The position numbers and the translations under genes were made by a program. A stretch of DNA of 64,000 nt from Streptomyces durocortorensis. GTDB lineage: Bacteria > Actinomycetota > Actinomycetes > Streptomycetales > Streptomycetaceae. This document shows positions 1 through 7,099 of the stretch, piece after piece. The notes beneath the pieces are model-generated. The model ran no database searches. It saw only the letters and a program-made list of their open reading frames with translations, and was not told the origin of the DNA. Every line of letters begins with the position of its first letter. Positions within the stretch are counted from its first letter, which is position 1. The stretch covers positions 44,152 through 108,151 of the forward strand of contig NZ_JAFEUF010000002.1 of NCBI RefSeq assembly GCF_016901035.1, written 5' to 3'.

Positions 1-88
1 TCCGGCCGTCCTCGGTGGCGAACTGCGAGCAGGTGCAGGCGGCGGGCTCGGCCTGGACGGTCTTCGTGGCGGTGGTCTTGGCGGCCAT
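1..88 (-). CDS. N-terminal fragment of a small protein, cut by window edge
   Basis: Only the first 29 codons are inside the window. The start ATG is at 88-86, with an AGGGAG ribosome-binding site about 7 nt upstream. The peptide begins MAAKTTATKTV and then has a Cys-Thr-Cys pair, which may be part of a small metal-binding motif continuing to the left. It is the last visible member of the minus-strand series of the accessory element. The AT-rich DNA just upstream (to about 230) carries two inverted repeats and probably its promoter. The function cannot be named. Confidence 0.5.
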   Translation of the reverse strand, partial: MAAKTTATKTVQAEPAACTCSQFATEDGR

Positions 89-110
89 TTCGTGCTCCCT
101 GAATTCCCGA

Positions 111-227
111 ATTCCGGCCCATCCGGAATTACGAGAAAATCAAAACACGGGATTTGCGCACCGCACAATTTCCTAAATTTAACGAAAACTAAAAGGGTGG
201 CGAGAATAGGTGTGACCACACCTATTC
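111..227. promoter_or_regulatory. AT-rich promoter region with operator-like palindromes
   Basis: There are two inverted repeats in the AT-rich stretch ahead of the gene starting at 88. One is ATTCCGG-5 nt-CCGGAAT at 111-129. The other is a perfect 11-bp repeat with arms GAATAGGTGTG and CACACCTATTC separated by 2 bp, at 204-227. Arms of this length and spacing are typical of dimeric repressor sites. The region from 130 to 200 is unusually A/T-rich for this genome, as expected of a promoter. The cognate regulator is unknown; the GntR or Xre proteins of the same element are candidates. Confidence 0.5.
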
Positions 228-273
228 CCGAACCGCCATTCACGGCAAGTGACCGGGGCTTCTCGTCACTTCT

Positions 274-403
274 CGTAACGACTGGAAGCTGGAAATTGGA
301 AGCTGGAACCCACCCCCCATACCCCCCGTGCCTGGGCACGTATCCCGCCGGAGGGGGGTGTGGGGGCGTTCCAGTTCCAGCCGCTCCACTTCCAGTCGTT
401 ACG
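274..403. repeat. 130-bp long imperfect hairpin
   Basis: The outer arms CGTAACGACTGGAAG (274-288) and its exact complement (389-403) form 15 perfect base pairs. Inner complementary blocks continue the stem: GCTGGAA with TTCCAGC, then a C-rich block near 311-327 with a G-rich block near 353-366. The tip holds a small GTGCC/GGCAC hairpin at 328-339. The structure begins 6 nt past the stop codon of the membrane-protein gene at 409-861. It could be a terminator, but it is longer than a normal one and could be an origin or recombination structure. Confidence 0.6.
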
Positions 404-408
404 GCTCG

Positions 409-861
409 TCACCGCCGGGCGTCGGGGTGGTTGACCGTGTCGGCCGGGACCCGGGCAGTCGGCAAGCCATCGCTGGCGAACGCGGCCACGTCGTCTCGGC
501 CCCTGAACTGCCGGGCCTTGACGCTCCAGTGGGCCACCTCCCCCACGGTCCAGCGCGCGACCTTGTACGCGACATAGAGCCCTCCGGCGATGACCAGGCC
601 GCCGGGCACGGGCCCCAGCTCGCTCACGGCGTACGCCCCTCCGACCGCTGCGGAATTCACGCCGAGGACAGCCCACGGAATCCAGCGCCGAGGACGCCGG
701 ACGACCGTGCCAGCGCCCACCGCCGAAATGCGGGGAAGGCCGTTCTTGGTGCGTCCAGCGCGGCGCTTGGCGGCGGTGTTGTGGGTGTAGTCCGCGCCGA
801 AGCTGACGCGCTTCCCGGTGCGGGTTCGGAATTCTGGCTTGAAGGTCTTGGCGGTGGCCAT
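409..861 (-). CDS. Small two-helix membrane protein, Spd-like (150 aa)
   Basis: This 150-residue protein has a very basic N-terminal third (many Arg/Lys up to residue 60). Two hydrophobic segments follow (about 60-79 and 83-99), separated by a short turn, and then a charged tail. That outline resembles the small membrane 'spread' (Spd) proteins of Streptomyces conjugative elements, which help plasmids move through the mycelium, but I see no diagnostic motif, so this is inference from size, topology and context. It lies in a minus-strand series with the 1033-1512 gene upstream. An inverted repeat GAACCC/GGGTTC sits in its leader near 883-908. A long hairpin lies just beyond its stop. Confidence 0.6.
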   Translation of the reverse strand: MATAKTFKPEFRTRTGKRVSFGADYTHNTAAKRRAGRTKNGLPRISAVGAGTVVRRPRRWIPWAVLGVNSAAVGGAYAVSELGPVPGGLVIAGGLYVAYKVARWTVGEVAHWSVKARQFRGRDDVAAFASDGLPTARVPADTVNHPDARR

Positions 862-1032
862 TGGTGGTCCCTTCCGGCCACCTGAACCCGCGTGCTTTCC
901 TGGGTTCGGGCGGCCTTCCTTGTCGGGTCGTTCGCGGTTGAGGGGCCTGGAAGCGAACCTTGCTGGGACTGCTTCCGGGCCCCTTCTGCGGGCGGGTCGT
1001 CAACCCTTCGCCGGCCGAGGGCCGGGACGGCC

Positions 1033-1512
1033 CTACCGGGCGGCGCGCTCCACTGCCGTCGTCCGGTGCAGCGGGCCGGAGTGGGCCAGCAGGCTGCTGG
1101 CGAGACGGCCCAGGCCGTTGGCCGGAGTGGCGACCTCATTCGCGGCCACCGCTGTCGCCCTCGCCAGCAGCTCCGGCGCGGGGGTCCGCTCCGCGTCACG
1201 GAGTCCGGCCGCCTGGATGCCCGCCGCGTGACGTCCGATCACCTCGTTGCGGGTGCAGGCGGCGTTGGCGAGGTCGGCCAGAGCGGCCACCGCCGTGTCG
1301 AACTTCCGGGCGAGGTCGGAGAGTGTGACGCCCTCGGCGTTCATCGCCTCCTCGGCGGCGGCCTTCAACTCCTCGGTGCGCGCCTCCTTGGCGGCGGCAA
1401 GCCGGGCGGCCTCGTCGGCGGTGGCCAGCTCGGCGGCCTTGGCGTTGAGCCGGGCGGTGTCCTCGTCTTCGATGGCCTGGCGGGCAAGCTGCATCAGGTC
1501 GGTTTCGTTCAT
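1033..1512 (-). CDS. Alanine-rich, probably coiled-coil protein of unknown function (159 aa)
   Basis: The protein starts MNETDLMQLARQ and is almost entirely Ala/Glu/Arg-rich through residue 100, giving a strong helical, likely coiled-coil prediction. It has no membrane segment and no motif I recognise. A GAGCAGCA-type purine-rich ribosome-binding site precedes the ATG at 1512. It belongs to the same-strand accessory series between the repeat array at 1576-1712 and the membrane protein at 409-861. Its composition would suit a DNA- or protein-bridging role, but there is no direct evidence. Confidence 0.6.
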   Translation of the reverse strand: MNETDLMQLARQAIEDEDTARLNAKAAELATADEAARLAAAKEARTEELKAAAEEAMNAEGVTLSDLARKFDTAVAALADLANAACTRNEVIGRHAAGIQAAGLRDAERTPAPELLARATAVAANEVATPANGLGRLASSLLAHSGPLHRTTAVERAAR

Positions 1513-1575
1513 CGTTGCTGCTCCTTGATGGGGTGTCGGATCTCGCGCCGGATCGATGCGAGGTCGGCAAGTGCG

Positions 1576-1712
1576 GGTCCGGACCTGGGGTCCGAGGGTC
1601 CGGACCTTGGGGTCGGGTCCGGCTGTTGGGTCCGGACCTGGTCCGAGGTCCGGTGGGCCGGGTCCGGACCTGTGGGCGGGTCCGGCGGTGACGTGCGGAT
1701 CTGGTCCGGACC
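1576..1712. repeat. Array of five perfect GGTCCGGACC palindromes, helically phased
   Basis: Exact copies of the 10-bp palindrome GGTCCGGACC begin at 1576, 1597, 1629, 1661 and 1703. The steps are 21, 32, 32 and 42 bp, close to 2, 3, 3 and 4 turns of B-DNA. Partial copies (GGTCCGG or GGTCCGA) lie between and after them, to about 1740. The array fills the 404-bp gap between the genes at 1033-1512 and 1917-2258, which holds no other gene. The layout suggests a protein-binding locus such as a transfer (clt) site, a partition site or a multi-operator. Confidence 0.75.
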
Positions 1713-1916
1713 CCTGCCAGATCCGGAGTGCGAGGTCCGGCGGACCCCGCCCGATCCGGCAGACGACTGCCAGCCGAAAGAGGCGGGCTCGCGCCTCTGT
1801 CAGGTGTCGTTCTGGCTGGGGCTCCGGGCGGCTCTCCCCCGGCCTCCCGGCGGCTGGCGGGCCCCGTGGCCCCGGGCGGGACGAGAGGCCGTCCGGAGCC
1901 CCGTCCCGCCCCGCCG

Positions 1917-2258
1917 CTACACCTCTTCGGTGCGGCCGTCGCCGTAGGTCCGGGTGGCCGCCCCCGTCGTGGGGTCGCGGTACTCGACGAACGAACTCGC
2001 GTCCGGCAGATCCCGGCGGTCCTCGGCCCGGACCCCGGCGGACCTCCGGATCTCCGCCATCTCCTCCTCGGTCACGGTGCCGTCGCCCTGGCGGGTCTCC
2101 TGGCCGTCCGTGACGCTGGCGGTGGCCGGGCCCTGGGGCTCCCGGGCCGCGAACGCCCCCGCCTGGCTTCCGTGCAGATCCGCCCGGATCTCGTCCACGC
2201 TCGGTCCGTCCGGCGTCATCGGGCCCTGCACGATCTGGCTGAATTCACGATTCGTCAT
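1917..2258 (-). CDS. Acidic protein of unknown function (113 aa)
   Basis: The start is placed at the ATG at 2258-2256 (MTNREFSQIVQG) because a strong GGAGG site lies just upstream and the frame overlaps the end of the upstream HTH gene by 14 nt, suggesting translational coupling. The protein is hydrophilic and acidic, with an EEEMAEIRR helix in the middle and a Gly/Thr-rich end. No known domain is recognisable. The open frame reaches further upstream but there it shadows the HTH gene. Confidence 0.65.
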   Translation of the reverse strand: MTNREFSQIVQGPMTPDGPSVDEIRADLHGSQAGAFAAREPQGPATASVTDGQETRQGDGTVTEEEMAEIRRSAGVRAEDRRDLPDASSFVEYRDPTTGAATRTYGDGRTEEV

Positions 2259-2826
2259 TTTGGATTTCCTCCTGCTGTTTGATGATGCGGCCTGCCTCGT
2301 CGCTCTCGTACGGGACGCCGTAGTGCTTCTCGAATTCGTCACGCACTGCGGCGAGCCCGTCTCTGAGGTCGACCAAGAAGTCCTTGGCGTCTTCAACATC
2401 AGCGCTCTGGTCGTGAACGGGCTCTGAATCCTTGAGTGCGCGCGTAAGGTCGGCCACACCTTTGGCGCTGTAGGCGAAATCGCGAGTGCTCTCGGCGTTG
2501 TCCATGTCGTCGAGTGCTTCAAGGACCCTTTGACTGATTCGCTCGGAGATCTCCATCTTGGTAGCTTGCAAGTCGGCAAGCCGAGCCTTGAGCGGAGTTT
2601 TCATCTGCGCCGCACGGTCGAAGCTGTGACCGTGCTCTTGGGCGAGTCGGCTGACCGTGCTTTTCGACAGGCCGGTGATGCGAGCGATTTGGCGACAGCC
2701 CTGGCCCTGGTGCATCAAAGTAATGGCCTGGTCTCGCGCGCGACCTTGGGACGTCCCCGCGTTCGCCGTCTCTTCGGCCACCTGTCCCACGATCCGGCCT
2801 TGGACCACCTCAGCCACCGGGGCCAC
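2245..2826 (-). CDS. Helix-turn-helix DNA-binding protein, resolvase/Hin-type HTH (193 aa)
   Basis: Residues about 32-70 contain a classical HTH (GCRQIARITGLSKSTVSRL) of the resolvase/Hin homeodomain-like type. A long charged, probably helical region follows to the C-terminus. There is no catalytic serine-recombinase domain. The protein therefore more likely binds DNA as a regulator or small-terminase/partition-type factor than acts as a recombinase. Its stop overlaps the next gene (to 2258), and its start overlaps the previous gene's end (2810-2826), so four genes from 3321 down to 1917 form one coupled operon. The palindrome array at 1576-1712, just beyond this operon, is a plausible target. 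Confidence 0.7.
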   Translation of the reverse strand: MAPVAEVVQGRIVGQVAEETANAGTSQGRARDQAITLMHQGQGCRQIARITGLSKSTVSRLAQEHGHSFDRAAQMKTPLKARLADLQATKMEISERISQRVLEALDDMDNAESTRDFAYSAKGVADLTRALKDSEPVHDQSADVEDAKDFLVDLRDGLAAVRDEFEKHYGVPYESDEAGRIIKQQEEIQNDES

Positions 2827-3124
2827 GCATGATCAGCGCCTGCGCCTCGGCGATGCCGTCCATCTGCTTCTGGGTCCGGGCCCGTCCGGCCAGCCGGATC
2901 AGCTCCCGCAGTGCGGCGATCCGAATCGCGTCCAGGCCACTCGCCCTGATCACGTCGGTGGTGCGGTGGCCCGGCTCGACCATCACGCCGTCCCGGTCCT
3001 TGACCAGTGGCCGGACGCCCTCGTCGTCCACCTCGAAGAACCGCACCCGCTGCACTTTGGCCCCGAATTCCGGGTCGCTCTCGATGGCCACCCACCCGGC
3101 GTCCGCTTTCACGTACTCGCTCAT
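2810..3124 (-). CDS. Hypothetical protein (104 aa) in Xre operon
   Basis: The start ATG at 3124-3122 overlaps the TGA of the Xre gene as ATGA, which fixes the start. The longer open frame upstream is a shadow. The protein is hydrophilic: an N-terminal half with beta-like alternation (KVQRVRFFEVDD) and a C-terminal helical half rich in Arg/Ala/Leu. It has no domain known to me. The end overlaps the HTH gene by 17 nt. Tight coupling to two DNA-binding proteins suggests a role in the element's maintenance or control. Confidence 0.65.
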   Translation of the reverse strand: MSEYVKADAGWVAIESDPEFGAKVQRVRFFEVDDEGVRPLVKDRDGVMVEPGHRTTDVIRASGLDAIRIAALRELIRLAGRARTQKQMDGIAEAQALIMRGPGG

Positions 3125-3321
3125 TCCGTCACCGCCACGAGGTCTTCGACGCCGCACCCGAGAATTTCGGCGATGACGACCACCGTGTGCGAATTCGGCT
3201 GCATCCGGCCGGTTTCCCATCGCCGAATTGTGAGCGGATGGCGGTCGAGTTTCTGGGCCAGCTCCGCCCGGCTCATCTTGCGCTCGTTGCGGAGTTCTCG
3301 CATCGCGTCTTTGTTGAGCAC
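3121..3321 (-). CDS. Xre-family transcriptional regulator (66 aa)
   Basis: This is a compact Cro/CI-type HTH. Residues 8-60 show the family pattern, with MSRAELAQKLDRHPLTIRRWE as the turn and recognition helices and a hydrophobic end (VVVIAEILGC). There is no further domain, so it is a small repressor or activator. The start is the GTG at 3321, preceded by an AAGGGGG site. It heads an operon of four overlapping genes down to 1917. An inverted repeat directly upstream (3339-3387) is the likely operator for autoregulation. Confidence 0.8.
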   Translation of the reverse strand: MLNKDAMRELRNERKMSRAELAQKLDRHPLTIRRWETGRMQPNSHTVVVIAEILGCGVEDLVAVTE

Positions 3322-3338
3322 CGAATAACCCCCTTCCT

Positions 3339-3387
3339 GGGATCTCCGTGATCTCTAGAACAATTCGATCATGATCGGGGAGATCCC
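3339..3387. promoter_or_regulatory. Inverted repeat, likely Xre operator/promoter region
   Basis: GGGATCTCC at 3339-3347 is mirrored by GGAGATCCC at 3379-3387, just ahead of the Xre gene start at 3321. The spacer contains further GATC-rich half-repeats (GATCTC, GATCATGATC). This is a typical position for an autoregulatory operator. Assignment to the Xre protein is inference. Confidence 0.5.
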
Positions 3388-3472
3388 TGGAATACCCATC
3401 CGGGATTGCGTTTCACGCAAGATGGACGCGGTCCTCCCAGGGTGGTTTTCTGGGGGTACCCAGGAAGGTGCG

Positions 3473-3507
3473 GAGGCCCCACCGGTTCATTTCGTCGGTG
3501 GGGCCTC
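3473..3507. terminator. Strong stem-loop terminator (12-bp stem)
   Basis: GAGGCCCCACCG and its perfect complement flank an 11-nt loop. It stands between the Xre operon promoter and the iteron region, so it may insulate the two. No strong T-tract follows on either strand. Confidence 0.6.
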
Positions 3508-4117
3508 TGGCTGTTTCAGACGCGCGGCGCTTCAGGCAGCCGCAAGTTTCAATATTGAAGTCCGGCCGGCACGACCGGTGACTGTTGAAAACTCGTCGTT
3601 ACTGGGGCTCTGCGCCCCCGCTCCCCCGGGCCACCCACCGCTCCGGCCTGGTGTCGTCCTGGGGTCTTCGTGGCTCTCCCCGGGCCTCTGGGTGGGCCCC
3701 GGGTACTCGGTGCCGCCCGCTGGCTCTCGTGGTCTCCCGTGGGCCGTCCCGGGCCTCGGCCCCGATCAACCCACCCAAACCCCGCGCCGACCGGGCCACT
3801 GTCGCGTGCCGGTCAGCAGCGGCAACCCGCCGTGCCAGGTGTGCCATACGTGCCATATGGCGTGCGCACCGTGGTTCCGTCGCCCCGGAGCGCGCGCCCT
3901 CCTATGAGAACCAAGTACGCCGCACGAGATATGGCACGTATGGCACGCAGGGGCCTGCACCCCCTCTGGCCGGGGATGCCGTCCTCTCGCGCAGGCTCTC
4001 TCCATATGGCACGAGATATGGCACGAGATATGGCACGCCGGGGTTACACATATGGCACGCGGCTGCAACGTCGGCGCGGGGGTGGCCGCGTGCCATATGT
4101 GGTGTGCCAGATGACGG
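3508..4117. other. Non-coding region holding the iterons, candidate replication origin
   Basis: About 600 bp without a supported gene lie between the terminator at 3473-3507 and the end of the replication gene. The left half is GC-rich and featureless apart from a short A/T-rich spot near 3540-3560. The right half carries the TATGGCACG repeats. Open frames here contain repeated short peptides caused by the iterons and lack coding bias. Confidence 0.5.
3841..4097. repeat. Nine iterons of TATGGCACG / CGTGCCATA
   Basis: Direct copies of TATGGCACG start at 3930, 3939, 4005, 4017, 4029 and 4051. Inverted copies (GTGCCATA) start at 3841, 3850 and 4089. The trio at 4005, 4017 and 4029 has an exact 12-bp period (TATGGCACGAGA). 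Two further GTGCCA cores lie at about 3832 and 4104. The cluster sits directly beyond the 3' end of the primase-polymerase gene. This is the architecture of an iteron-type origin, or of a copy-control or partition site. It is not inside a gene. Confidence 0.8.
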
Positions 4118-5687
4118 CTACTCGATCAGCGAGATTCCGGTGTAGTAGTGAACCGTCGGTTTGTTCCGGGGGCGCTCCCGGCGGTTGCTGATGGAGTTCT
4201 CGGCGGCGACCAGTTGCTTGCCGAAGGTGGAGATGCTGCCTGGCATGAACCCGCGCGCCTCGCACCACGACTTCCAGATCTCGAAGAGGTGATTCTTGGG
4301 CACCTCCAGGTCACTGCCGAGACGGCACCAGTCGTCCATGAACGCCTTGATCGGCGAGGTGGATTCCTGGAGCAGCGCACGAGCGTCGCCGGACGCCTCG
4401 GGCTCAAGGAAGTAGCCGCGCTGCGTCAGCCGATCGAGGAAGCGTGATGTTCTTGATCGCGTTGACGACGTTGTTGACGCTGGCGCTGTTGGGGTCCCAG
4501 TCCTTGATCAAGGGCTTGTCGTCCTTCTCGCTCTTGTCGAGGAACTTGGCATCCTCCAAGCGATCCTGAATCTTGCTGCTGACCCACTGGCTTTCGACGT
4601 CACGCCAGTGCGCACCGGTCCAGGACATCCAGGAGCCGCGCCAGCGGTGCAGGGTGCAAGCACCCTGGGCGGTCCAGATCTGATCGAGGCAGAGCCGGGC
4701 AACCTTCACCGGCTTGAACGGGGAAGGCACGAGGTCGAGTCCTCCTGTGGTCTCGTTGGTCATCTTGCGGCCCTCCCGGCTGTCGTGGTGCCTGCGCCAG
4801 ACGCTGTTGGCGGTCTTCCGAAACGCGGTCGGGTGGTGCGGTCGGTCCGACACCTGGTCGGCCTCTTCGAGCCGAGCCCAATACGTGTCCCGGTCGCCCT
4901 CGTGAAGCCGGGCGAGGTGCCCAGCGACTTTGGTCAACCAGGCGTTGTTGCGCCCGGAGTCATCGGCAGGGAGCGCCAGCAGCTCAGCCAGGCTCGACGT
5001 GGACTTGCCGCCGGTCGGCGTCGGCCTGTGGCCCGTCCAGTGCTCGGCCTCCCGGAGCGCCTCGACCCAGTCGGCCGGAAGCCAAGGCATCTCGTCGGGT
5101 CCGGGGACGTAAGCGGCCTCCGCGCCCTCCGGGTCGTACCAGGCGTACTGCGTCCACTCGCCGGGCTCGTCGCCGGGTGCGACCGAGGGCCACACCATCG
5201 CGTATCGGTGGCCGTGCTGAATGATTTCAACGTCCTGCACCGGCTGGCCGTCGAACTTGATGCCCTTGGGCACCCGGAACCAGCAAATCCGGGCCGGTCC
5301 ATCCGGGGCACGGCGGGTGCTCGACCAGGCGGCCGGAAGGGGACTCAGCCCCTCGCGCTCCGCCATCGCCCGAAGGTTCTCGGCTCCACACTTCTGTTTG
5401 CCGTCCTTGACGTACTGGTCGATGTCGATACCGATCAGGCCGTCAGGAACGCGCAGCGCGATGTTCGCCGCCTTGTACTCGCCGAGCCAGGCCGCGCACT
5501 GCGCGTCAGTCGGGAACTTGCCCGTCTCGCCCGTGAAGCCCTGCGGCGGAAAGGTCTTCTTCTTGTACGGGATCGGCAACGTGCCGAGCCATCCGGTCGA
5601 GCGGTAGAGCCCGTACGCCTCAAAGGGGTTGAGGGCCAGGTCTGACACCACTTGCTGCACGGGGAAACTGGGTGCTGTAATCGTCAT
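4118..5687 (-). pseudogene. Primase-polymerase/helicase replication gene with internal deletion and frameshift
   Basis: The N-terminal frame (5687 to about 4445, ATG with a GAAAGGAA ribosome-binding site) encodes a bifunctional DNA primase/polymerase domain. It includes the acidic motif LIGIDIDQYV near residue 90 and an HGHRYAMVWPS segment near 160. The linker and start of a D5-type N-domain follow (VNNVVNAIKNIT). There the protein should enter a superfamily-3 helicase domain with Walker A and B motifs. Instead the frame breaks near 4445 and ends at 4404. In a second frame, 4445-4118 encodes the family's C-terminal end (RLTQRGYFLEPEA, then SPIKAFMDDWCRLG and the FEIWKSWCEARG winged-helix part). 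Roughly 250 residues, including the whole ATPase core, are missing. In actinobacterial integrative elements this family starts replication of the excised circle. Here the helicase function must be lost, though the primase part could still be made. Confidence 0.8.
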
Positions 5688-5705
5688 GACGACAGTTCCT
5701 TTCGA

Positions 5706-5736
5706 GGCCCCGCCGGTTGGCAGACCGAGCGGGGCC
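5706..5736 (-). promoter_or_regulatory. Stem-loop in the leader of the replication gene
   Basis: GGCCCCGC (5706-5713) and GCGGGGCC (5729-5736) form an 8-bp G/C stem between the 32-aa peptide gene and the primase-polymerase start at 5687. There is no T-tract, so it may be an attenuator or a translation-modulating hairpin rather than a full terminator. Confidence 0.4.
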
Positions 5737-5756
5737 GAACTGTGTTTGGGGTGGGG

Positions 5757-5855
5757 TTACTTCGGCGGCTGGGTCGGCCTGGGGCCGAACAGGAGCCGGA
5801 CGAGTCGCCGACGCTCGGCGTCGGTCATGGGGCGTGCGTCCTTGGTCGTGTCCAT
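5757..5855 (-). CDS. 32-residue basic peptide coupled to the Xre gene
   Basis: A very short frame begins at the ATG at 5855-5853, whose A is shared with the TGA of the upstream Xre gene (TGATG). It encodes a 32-residue Arg-rich peptide (core TDAERRRLVRLLFG) ending in a Pro-rich tail and TAA. The overlap and a strong third-position G/C pattern support translation. It lies between the Xre regulator and the replication gene with only a hairpin in between, so it could be a leader peptide or a small regulator. There is no homology evidence. Confidence 0.45.
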   Translation of the reverse strand: MDTTKDARPMTDAERRRLVRLLFGPRPTQPPK

Positions 5856-6085
5856 CAGGCGGCCACCAGCTCGTGGGCAGGCCGGGTCATGAAGTCGTCC
5901 ATGGACGCGTCGAGGGCGTCAGCGATGGCCGCCAGCGTCACGAGCGACGGGGCGAAGTGGCCGTTCTCGTAGCCGCTGACGTTGGTGTTGGTGCGGCCGA
6001 GCTTGGCGGCGAGCTTGACCTGTGTGACGCCACGCTCACGCCGAATCCGGCGCAGCGCGTCAGGGCTGAATGTGCGTGCAGGCAT
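5855..6085 (-). CDS. Xre-family transcriptional regulator (76 aa)
   Basis: Cro/CI-type HTH: after MPARTFSPDALRRIRRERG comes VTQVKLAAKLGRTNTNVSGYE, a near-perfect turn and recognition helix, then SLVTLAAIADALDASMDDFM, the usual last helix of the domain. Only a short tail follows. GGGGAC upstream of the ATG at 6085 may serve as ribosome-binding site. The gene is first in a coupled series with the 32-aa peptide and the replication gene, so it probably controls replication of the element. It is divergent from the membrane-protein genes on the right. Confidence 0.8.
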   Translation of the reverse strand: MPARTFSPDALRRIRRERGVTQVKLAAKLGRTNTNVSGYENGHFAPSLVTLAAIADALDASMDDFMTRPAHELVAA

Positions 6086-6402
6086 TGCGAGTCCCCGTCA
6101 GGACTGTTCGCGCCTCGGTGGGCGGCAGGCGTGGCCCCGACTCGGTCCATGCCCTCGCGACCCGTCACATGCGGCGTCGCTCCTAGGCTGTCTCCCCGCT
6201 CCCCGGTGTCAATCACCCGCCTACAGAGGCGGGGGCCGGACGGCTATGAGCCCGTTCTGCACCCAGTGGAGCACGGGATTTCAGCCGGGCACAAGGTGCG
6301 CCTTGCGGGGGTTCCCAACCTTCCCGCGGCTGTCACTTCTCGTGTCGAGATCAATCACGGGAAGTCAGGCCGGCGGAGCGACGATGTTGGCAACATGACC
6401 TC
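6086..6402. other. Divergent intergenic region
   Basis: 317 bp lie between the Xre gene (leftward) and the 187-aa membrane protein (rightward). The only clear structure is a small hairpin, CCCGCCT-ACAG-AGGCGGG, at 6216-6233. Promoters for both directions are expected here, but I cannot assign them with confidence. Confidence 0.4.
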
Positions 6403-6966
6403 ATGTCGCTGCAACCCGTAGAAGCCACTCTCATAGCCGCGTCCGTCAGCGCGGTGGTCTCGACCTTCGCCGTCATCGTGACCCACCTGCTGACGCGCAA
6501 GCGTGATCGCGTACACCGAATCTGGGACCGGCGCGCCGACGCGTACGTGGAGGTGGTCAGGTCGGCCCGCACCATGGCCTCTGGTCGGCGCGACGTCCTT
6601 CGCTCGAAGGAGCTGCCATCAGGGTCGCTTGACTCCGGCAGCGACCAGCGCACCATGCTGTTGACAGAAGCACGGCTCGACCTGTTCGGCAGCGAAGAAG
6701 TTAAGGCGCTGCATCGCGTGCGTCTGGAGTGCTTCAAGAGCTACGTCATGGCGTTGATCGAGTGGCGCGACATGTCGACCATTCCCAACGCGCAAAAGGA
6801 ACCGGCTGGCCAGCGGGACATTGCCAGGAAGTGGGCCATGGTTGAGCGCCGGATCGAGGAGTTCAACGCTGCCGACGACGCGTTGGTGGAGACCATCAAG
6901 CGCGAGGCGATTTTCCGCAAGCCCAAGCGCCGAGGGTGGGCGCGGCTCGCGTTCTGGCGAGACTAG
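6403..6966 (+). CDS. Membrane-anchored protein, paralogue of the next gene (187 aa)
   Basis: One N-terminal hydrophobic helix (about residues 8-30, AASVSAVVSTFAVIVTHLL) is followed by a basic stop-transfer patch (TRKRDR) and a soluble, helical cytoplasmic domain. The domain begins IWDRRADAYVEVVRS and shares its order of motifs with the next protein (KVWERRADAIEE; then a Leu-Pro stretch, a 'DSG' turn and a long helix). The two are diverged tandem paralogues, 133 bp apart, on the plus strand. There is no known domain. Such anchored helical proteins occur in accessory regions of actinobacteria without an assigned role. Confidence 0.7.
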   Translation: MSLQPVEATLIAASVSAVVSTFAVIVTHLLTRKRDRVHRIWDRRADAYVEVVRSARTMASGRRDVLRSKELPSGSLDSGSDQRTMLLTEARLDLFGSEEVKALHRVRLECFKSYVMALIEWRDMSTIPNAQKEPAGQRDIARKWAMVERRIEEFNAADDALVETIKREAIFRKPKRRGWARLAFWRD

Positions 6967-7099
6967 CCACGGCTCTCCGGCGCACCGCGCCGTGGCCTCC
7001 TGTGGGGTCTCCGGCGGCCTGGAGCCCCCGCCCTGGGCATCCGGCCGTGGTTGTCCGGACAAGGCCCCCGGAGGGCCGTCCCCCGCCTACGCTGCGGCA

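Noticed and set aside
1576..1740. Coding frame rich in Gly/Pro/Asp over the palindrome array
   Set aside because: The peptide repeats simply mirror the DNA repeats; there is no ribosome-binding site or coding bias.
2245..2826. Serine recombinase
   Set aside because: It has the resolvase-like HTH but no catalytic domain, so it is called only a DNA-binding protein.
3841..4110. CRISPR array
   Set aside because: The repeats are only 9-12 bp, occur in both directions and have no regular spacers; iterons explain them better.
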